64,000 nt of DNA from Candidatus Binatia bacterium (GTDB lineage Bacteria > Desulfobacterota > Binatia > Bin18): positions 4,220,501 to 4,284,500 of the forward strand of contig OX638322.1 of assembly GCA_951812575.1 (NCBI GenBank). Reading direction: 5' to 3'. The translations under genes and the position numbers were made by a program. Positions 59,072 to 64,000 of this stretch are shown here, piece by piece. How positions within the stretch are numbered: position 1 is the first letter of the stretch; each line of letters opens with the position of its first letter. A model generated the notes under the pieces. The model ran no database searches, was not told the origin of the DNA, and was given only the letters and a program-made list of their open reading frames with translations.

Positions 59072-61144
59072 ATGTCTACCACCTTAGAAAAGACTCGAAA
59101 CATCGGCATCGTTGCTCACGTTGACAGCGGCAAGACCACCGTGAGCGAACGCGTCCTGTACTATACGGGGCTCTCGCACAAGATCGGCGAGGTGCACGAA
59201 GGGACGGCCGTCACCGACTGGATGCCTCAGGAACGTGAGCGCGGCATCACCATTACGGCGGCAGCCATTACCTGCGACTGGAATGACCATCAGATCAATA
59301 TCATTGATACGCCCGGCCATGTGGATTTTACCACTGAGGTTGAGCGCAGCCTGCGTGTGCTGGATGGCGCTATCGTCGTCTTCTGTGGCGTTGGCGGTGT
59401 CGAACCACAGTCGGAAACCGTGTGGCGCCAGGCAGACAAATACGGCGTGCCCCGCATTGTCTTTATCAATAAACTGGACCGTATCGGTGCCGATTTTCAC
59501 AATGTGGTCGATCAAATCAAGAGCCGGCTGGGAGCGCGGCCGTTGATTCTCCAACTGCCGATCGGCACCGAAGATGCCATGACGGGCGTGATCGATCTGA
59601 TTCAGCATAAGGCCCTGGTCTGGGAGGAGGATACGCTTGGGGCGCGGTTTCACGAAGAGGAAATTCCGCCAGAGCTCCAAGCGGAGGCAGCGAAATTCTC
59701 CGAGCTGCTGGTTGAAAGCGTGGCCGATGCCGACGACGCCTTGTTGGAGAAATATCTGGGCGGTGAAACCCTCACGCCGGAAGAAGTCACCACCGCGGTG
59801 CGCCTCAAGACGCAGTCGCTCGACGTCTTTCCGGTCCTGTGCGGAACCGCGCTCCGCAACAAGGGGATCCAGCCGCTCTTGGATGCCGTGGTCAACTATC
59901 TCCCGCCGCCGGTACGACCTGTGGCGGGCCAAACCCTGGCCGGAAAAGAACGTACCTGGCAGGTCGCGGATGACCTCCTGGCCGGCCTGGCTTTCAAAAC
60001 CATGCACGACCCCTACTCCGGACAACTGACGTTTGTCCGTCTGTACAGTGGCACCTTAAAGACCGGCGCTTCGATTTTTAACCCGCGCACCCAACGCAGC
60101 GAGCGCATCGGCCGCCTGGTCCGCATGCACGCCAATAAGAAAGAAGACCTGGAGAGTGCCGCGGCCGGAGACATCATCGCGATCGTGGGCCTCAAGAACT
60201 TTACAACCGGCGACACCATCGCGGTCAAACATCAGCCGGTCCTGCTCGAATCGATTTCCTTCAAAGAGCCGGTGATCTCGGTTGCGATTGAGCCCAAAAC
60301 CAAGATCGATTCCGAAAAGCTGGGGCTCGCTCTCCAACGCCTCTCCTCCGAAGACCCAACCCTGGTTATTCAAACCAACGCCGAGACCGGCCAGACTATT
60401 CTGTCCGGCATGGGAGAACTGCACCTCGAAGTGATTTTGGACCGACTCGTGCGCGAGTTTAAGGTCGAGGTCAACACGGGCGCCCCGCAGGTCTCCTATC
60501 GCGAAACCATTACCCGAGGAGCAGAGGCCGAAGGCCGCTATGTCCGCCAGACGGGTGGCCGGGGCCAGTTTGGCCATGTCTTCCTCAAGATCGAGCCCAA
60601 TACCAACGAGGGCCTAGTCTTTGTCAACGCAATTAAGGGCGGCGCCATTCCCCGAGAGTATATCAACTCGGTCGAAAAAGGCGTGCGGGAAGCCGCAGAG
60701 AACGGGGTGATCTACGGCTATCCTCTCCTCAACACGACCGTCACCTTGTACGACGGCAACTACCACGAGGTGGACTCCTCAGAGCTGGCCTTCTATATGG
60801 CGGGCTCCATGGGATTCAAGGCCGCGGTGAATAAAGCCAAGCCCGTCTTGTTGGAACCCATGATGGGGGTCGAAGTGGTCGTGCCCGAAGACTATATGGG
60901 AACGGCCATGGGAGACTTGCAGTCACGCCGTGGCAAAGTGACCGAGCTGGGCGAGCGGGCCGGAGGCCAGCGCACGGTGACCGCCCATGTCCCGCTGGCG
61001 ACGATGTTCGGCTACGCCACGGCCATTCGGTCGCTCACCCAGGGACGGGCAACCTACACCATGGAGTTCGATCACTACGATAAAGTTCCCGCCAGTGTCC
61101 TGGACGAGGCGCTGGGTCGCACCAAGGAACTGGAAGTCGGGTAA
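59072..61144 (+). CDS. fusA: Elongation factor G
   Basis: GTPase that moves tRNAs and mRNA on the ribosome. 690 residues. GTP motifs: AHVDSGKTT (G1, residues 15-23), ERERGITIT, DTPGHVDFT, FINKLDRIGADF (G4), plus domain IV/V YRETITRGAEAEGRYVRQTG and HVPLATMFGYATAIRSLTQG. It stands alone, away from rpsL-rpsG-tuf, so a second EF-G paralogue is possible. ATG 59072 follows GGGAGAAGAAC. Confidence 0.9.
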   Translation: MSTTLEKTRNIGIVAHVDSGKTTVSERVLYYTGLSHKIGEVHEGTAVTDWMPQERERGITITAAAITCDWNDHQINIIDTPGHVDFTTEVERSLRVLDGAIVVFCGVGGVEPQSETVWRQADKYGVPRIVFINKLDRIGADFHNVVDQIKSRLGARPLILQLPIGTEDAMTGVIDLIQHKALVWEEDTLGARFHEEEIPPELQAEAAKFSELLVESVADADDALLEKYLGGETLTPEEVTTAVRLKTQSLDVFPVLCGTALRNKGIQPLLDAVVNYLPPPVRPVAGQTLAGKERTWQVADDLLAGLAFKTMHDPYSGQLTFVRLYSGTLKTGASIFNPRTQRSERIGRLVRMHANKKEDLESAAAGDIIAIVGLKNFTTGDTIAVKHQPVLLESISFKEPVISVAIEPKTKIDSEKLGLALQRLSSEDPTLVIQTNAETGQTILSGMGELHLEVILDRLVREFKVEVNTGAPQVSYRETITRGAEAEGRYVRQTGGRGQFGHVFLKIEPNTNEGLVFVNAIKGGAIPREYINSVEKGVREAAENGVIYGYPLLNTTVTLYDGNYHEVDSSELAFYMAGSMGFKAAVNKAKPVLLEPMMGVEVVVPEDYMGTAMGDLQSRRGKVTELGERAGGQRTVTAHVPLATMFGYATAIRSLTQGRATYTMEFDHYDKVPASVLDEALGRTKELEVG

Positions 61145-61245
61145 TAAGGAACCACCTCGTGGCTTCACAGCTCATTCCAAGGAGGAACTTCTGTCCCTGT
61201 AACCCAGTGTTCGAAGGCTTGGATGAAACGTGAGAAAGTGGATTT

Positions 61246-61965
61246 ATGAGGCAAATTCCTCCTTCGGTCACCGAAAACTCCTTTAACTGCCCTCACTGCG
61301 GCGCGTTAGCACATCAGGATTGGTATTCTTTGCTAGTAGATAACCGATCAACAGAAAGTCGGCGGCTCCCGACAATCATGAGCAATGGTGACGGTCCGTT
61401 CTTCGAAGAAGATCCGTTCCGTAAGTTCTCCAGGGATGAGGATCTCAAGGACCTCTACAACACGTTTGTCTCACAATGCTTTAGCTGTGCAAGAATTTCG
61501 ATCTGGGTTAGAGATAAGACAGTCTATCCGCAGCGTGGTGAGGCTCCGCCTGCGAATCCTGATCTGCCCGAGGACATACGCCGGGACTACGACGAAGCCA
61601 GCCGAATCCTCAATCTGTCACCCAGAGGGGCGGCTGCGTTGATACGATTGGCTATTCAGAAGCTCTGCAAGGAATTCGGGAAGTCTGGCAAGAATATCAA
61701 CAACGATATTGGGGCGCTGGTCGCAGAGGGGCTCGACTCGCGCGTTCAGAAGGCGCTCGATGCCGTACGTGTGATAGGAAACAATGCAGTCCACCCAGGC
61801 CAGCTTGATCTTCGTGATGATCGGGCGACAGCCGAGAGCTTGTTCGGTCTTCTGAACCTGATTGTGGACAAGATGATCTCTGAGCCCAAGCGCGTCAACG
61901 AGGTTTACGATAAACTGCCCGAGGGAAAGCGCCAAGCAATCGAAAAACGCGATGGCGGGACATAA
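61246..61965 (+). CDS. DUF4145-like protein with zinc-ribbon start
   Basis: A 239-residue protein. The N-terminus has a zinc-ribbon-like CPHCGAL plus later CFSCARIS, then a helical domain with SPRGAAALIRLAIQKLCKEF and IGNNAVHPGQLDLRDD typical of DUF4145 (often near restriction or defence genes). Function unknown. It lies between fusA and tRNA-Leu on the plus strand. Confidence 0.7.
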   Translation: MRQIPPSVTENSFNCPHCGALAHQDWYSLLVDNRSTESRRLPTIMSNGDGPFFEEDPFRKFSRDEDLKDLYNTFVSQCFSCARISIWVRDKTVYPQRGEAPPANPDLPEDIRRDYDEASRILNLSPRGAAALIRLAIQKLCKEFGKSGKNINNDIGALVAEGLDSRVQKALDAVRVIGNNAVHPGQLDLRDDRATAESLFGLLNLIVDKMISEPKRVNEVYDKLPEGKRQAIEKRDGGT

Positions 61966-62119
61966 CTTCAATTGCTCCGGCCTATTGCTAGGTGGGTCAA
62001 GCGTTTGCGCTGCTTATTGAAAAAAGGAAAGCAATCATAGCCACAAGGGCCTCAAGAGACGCGATCCAGTCCCAGACAACTCATTCCCCTCTTCTGTACC
62101 CCGTCCCGTCTCTACAGTG

Positions 62120-62148
62120 TTGCGAGATAGTCACCCTTCGCCTACAAT
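62120..62148 (+). promoter_or_regulatory. Promoter of tRNA-Leu
   Basis: TTGCGA (62120-62125), 17-base spacer, TACAAT (62143-62148), ending 10 bases before the mature tRNA. Confidence 0.65.
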
Positions 62149-62158
62149 CTGCCCGCGT

Positions 62159-62243
62159 GCCGGAGTGGTGGAACTGGTAGACACATGGGACTTAAAATCC
62201 CATGGGGCGTTGCCCCGTGCGGGTTCGAGCCCCGCCTCCGGCA
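62159..62243 (+). tRNA. tRNA-Leu (anticodon UAA)
   Basis: 85-base type II tRNA. Acceptor stem GCCGGAG/CTCCGGC is perfect, discriminator A, anticodon stem TGGGA/TCCCA with loop CTTAAAA (anticodon TAA, 62193-62195), long variable arm GGGGCGTTGCCCC, T-loop GGTTCGAGCC. CCA is not encoded. Confidence 0.97.
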
Positions 62244-62519
62244 TTGCAAACAGGAGTCATTAGAGGCACTCTTCAGGCCTTGCCCCGCGCCGCCACTCAC
62301 TCGGATCAATAAATTCTCCAGCGTGGATACCCCGCTGCTCCACACTCGCTATCTCTTCGTGTGGCATATAGGAGTTAGAGAAATAGGCTACAGCGTGACC
62401 CCTTTGCCCTGTGCCCATACAATGTGAGAGGAAAAGACGGACAGGAGGGACAGCACAGCAACAGAGAATAAACGCACCCAGTCGCCTCAACCTTTCCTCT
62501 CGTTTATGGCACAGCCAGA

Positions 62520-63599
62520 TTAATATTTCGCGATGACCTGTTCGGCAAAATCCTTGTAGACTTCGCGGCTTGTTTTGAGCGGCGGCAAAAGAGAAATCTC
62601 CCGGAGCCCGGCCTGCTCGGCCTGGCGGATGGCCGCGATCAGTTCAGCGGGTTCACCGACCATGCACGACCCTTTGATCGTTTTCGGCGTGATGAATTTG
62701 CGCTCCTCAGGGACATGGTAGGTGCAGTGTCCGTCATGAATCTGAAGGTAACGCTTGGCCTGGGGCGTTGCCATGTTCTCGACCTGATCCCGATACTCCT
62801 CCCACACGTCCTGAAACGATTCGGGCACGGTGCTCTCATCCCCGGTTTGTTCGTAAATTTCATACACAAAATGCAGGGCGCAGGTGACCCAGGAGCCACA
62901 CGCTTCGATCACCCGGTCCGAGGTTAAGTCTTCTCCCGGTTTCAAGACGACCGCCGTGGTCAGGGCCGTGGTATGAAAATTCTCGGGTAGGGTGCGCCCG
63001 GCTCGCTCGGCCCCGGCCTGTACCCGGCTGACGTTCGCCTGCAAGACCTCACTCTGTTCGTTGAACAGGGACACCAGCCCATCGCCAAATTCTCCTGCGG
63101 TGCGGAGAGCCAGCGGTCCATTGGCCGCAACATAGATGGGAATCGGCTGTTCCAGGTCAATGAATTTCAGATCTTGGTGCAGGAATTTGATCGTCCGCGT
63201 CGTTCCATTCAGAGTATACTCGACCTCTCCCCCGCGCAGCAGCGTGCGGACCACGCGCAGATATTCGCGAAAATCTCTGATCTTCATGGGCTGCATGCCC
63301 ATGACCCGCATGGCCGTATGACCGGTCCCCACACCAAGGAAGGTCCGGCCAGGCGCGAGGCGATTAATCGAGGCAATAGAGTGCGCAGTCACCGGGGCAA
63401 TCCGCGTCCCCGGAATAGCGACCCCAGTGCCAATACGGAGGCGCGAGGTGTGCTGAGCGGCCAGCGCCAGAGTGGCATAACAGTCCGACCAGATCATCTG
63501 GGAGTCAGGCACCCAGGCCGCGTCAAAGCCTAAATTCTCAATATAGGGATAGAGGTCCCAGTTATCGACTTTGGTATGGGCTGTAATACTGAATTGCAT
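62520..63599 (-). CDS. LLM-class flavin-dependent oxidoreductase (DSQMxWSD subfamily)
   Basis: From ATG 63599 (GGAGGAATCGC upstream) 359 residues. Motifs FDAAWVPDSQMIWSDCYATL, GTRIAPVTAHSIAS, APGRTFLGVGTGHTAMRVMG and IPIYVAANGPLALRTAGEFGDG are shared with the enzyme at 16857 (paralogue). F420 or FMN oxidoreductase, substrate unknown. Confidence 0.88.
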   Translation of the reverse strand: MQFSITAHTKVDNWDLYPYIENLGFDAAWVPDSQMIWSDCYATLALAAQHTSRLRIGTGVAIPGTRIAPVTAHSIASINRLAPGRTFLGVGTGHTAMRVMGMQPMKIRDFREYLRVVRTLLRGGEVEYTLNGTTRTIKFLHQDLKFIDLEQPIPIYVAANGPLALRTAGEFGDGLVSLFNEQSEVLQANVSRVQAGAERAGRTLPENFHTTALTTAVVLKPGEDLTSDRVIEACGSWVTCALHFVYEIYEQTGDESTVPESFQDVWEEYRDQVENMATPQAKRYLQIHDGHCTYHVPEERKFITPKTIKGSCMVGEPAELIAAIRQAEQAGLREISLLPPLKTSREVYKDFAEQVIAKY

Positions 63600-63816
63600 G
63601 CGATTCCTCCTCGTCAGTGAATTACCGCATGTCTGTATCATTCACTCCAGGCAACCGCAATTTCTCCGACCTGCCCCGTACCCGCCGCTTCCAGGTTCTC
63701 AACCACCCACCTTTGACTCGCCCCGCTTCCCACTTTAAGCTGGGAACGAGTCTGCGGGCGGTCAGCCGATATCCGAACAGATGGGACGGCTGCGGCAGGC
63801 GATACTTCAGAGAACC

Positions 63817-64000
63817 ATGTTACGTCGCTATCCTGACACGACCGGAGAATTTTCTGTTAGCCTGATTTTCTGGCTCTGCGTGGTCGGGGCCGGCCTGCTC
63901 CTCGCCGGTTGTCAGGCGAGGCGCCCCCCGCCATTCATTAACCAGGAGCCCGCACGAGCTGCCGTTCAGTCAGCCCCACCGTCCACGCCGCAGAAAAAAG
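63817..64000 (+). CDS. Lipoprotein, 5' end only
   Basis: ATG 63817 begins a signal peptide (MLRRYPDTTGEFSVSLIFWL, then CVVGAGLL) with lipobox LLAGC and a Pro/Ala/Gln-rich linker (QEPARAAVQSAPPSTPQKK) running off the end of the window. An in-frame ATG at 63781 is possible. Outer-membrane or inner-membrane anchored; function unknown. Confidence 0.6.
   Translation, partial: MLRRYPDTTGEFSVSLIFWLCVVGAGLLLAGCQARRPPPFINQEPARAAVQSAPPSTPQKK

Noticed and set aside
62244..62519. Further RNA gene or small gene after tRNA-Leu
   Set aside because: No cloverleaf, terminator or supported frame seen in this 276-base gap.
63617..63865. 82-codon plus-strand frame
   Set aside because: No ribosome site or recognisable domain, and it overlaps a better lipoprotein start.

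Overview
The window is a gene-dense, G+C-rich stretch of chromosome from a Gram-negative, aerobic-looking bacterium. Support for this: secreted and lipoprotein-type proteins, an OmpA-family lipoprotein, oxygen-dependent protoporphyrinogen oxidase, acyl-CoA dehydrogenase, dehalogenase/epoxide-hydrolase-type enzymes, and four flavin-dependent luciferase-like (LLM) oxidoreductase genes or gene pieces. The mix (LLM oxidoreductases, a DUF1329-like protein, VOC proteins, HMG-CoA reductase, archaeal-type phosphoglycerate mutase and NMN adenylyltransferase) fits poorly studied lineages such as Tectomicrobia/Entotheonella, Binatota or other delta-proteobacteria-like groups. That is inference; no rRNA or marker set is present to settle it. 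No stretch over about 300 bases lacks a gene.

Layout. 1-6.9 kb: end of a repeat-rich YadA-head-like protein, then a minus-strand run (apgM, nadM, DUF1329-like protein, LLM oxidoreductase, small membrane protein, LOG-family protein, HAD hydrolase). 7.1-16.8 kb, plus strand: lon-pgk, an OmpA lipoprotein with 29 consecutive prolines, a small secreted protein behind a terminator, an active/inactive M16 peptidase pair, a HypE-like AIR-synthase protein and a DUF4160/DUF2442 pair. 16.9-22.4 kb: an accessory hotspot. An LLM gene and a secreted ATP-dependent DNA ligase flank two toxin-antitoxin cargos (HigBA; HicAB plus an A+T-rich unknown gene), separated by a chimeric pseudogene made of the ligase 5' end fused to the LLM 3' end. 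22.4-32.9 kb, minus strand: HMG-CoA lyase, lipA, lipB, lpdA, E2, rnhB, methyltransferase, hydrolase, lipid kinase, HMG-CoA reductase and a di-iron protein. 33-38 kb: small accessory genes and a hemE-hemH-hemY heme operon. 38-44.6 kb: dehalogenase-type hydrolase, parC-parE-hemerythrin, and two VOC genes. 44.7-51.7 kb: DEAD helicase, small membrane protein, a long VOC protein, a probable selenoprotein, nrtR-nadA, dusB and a VapBC-type pair. 51.8-64 kb: mutS-mutL, a Cys/Met PLP enzyme, acyl-CoA dehydrogenase, an EF-G, a DUF4145 protein, tRNA-Leu(UAA), another LLM oxidoreductase and the start of a lipoprotein gene.

The two most interesting signals are these. (1) At 47585-48031 a secreted cysteine-motif protein is interrupted by one in-frame TGA exactly where a UxxC redox motif would sit. 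It is followed 18 nt later by a bacterial-SECIS-like hairpin and an intact 33-codon continuation, so it is probably a selenocysteine protein. (2) At 16.9-22.4 kb the two different toxin-antitoxin cargos lie between the same pair of conserved flanks. The scar between them is joined at a 5-bp microhomology (TGGAC) and carries mostly synonymous divergence. This suggests import of an alternative allele of an accessory hotspot from a relative.

How genes work together: nadA and its probable NrtR-type regulator form an operon with a large palindrome over the promoter -10. E2-E3-LipB-LipA make and equip a 2-oxoacid dehydrogenase (E1 is not in the window). hemE-hemH-hemY complete late heme synthesis. 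mutS-mutL give mismatch repair with an endonuclease-type MutL. parC-parE give topoisomerase IV.
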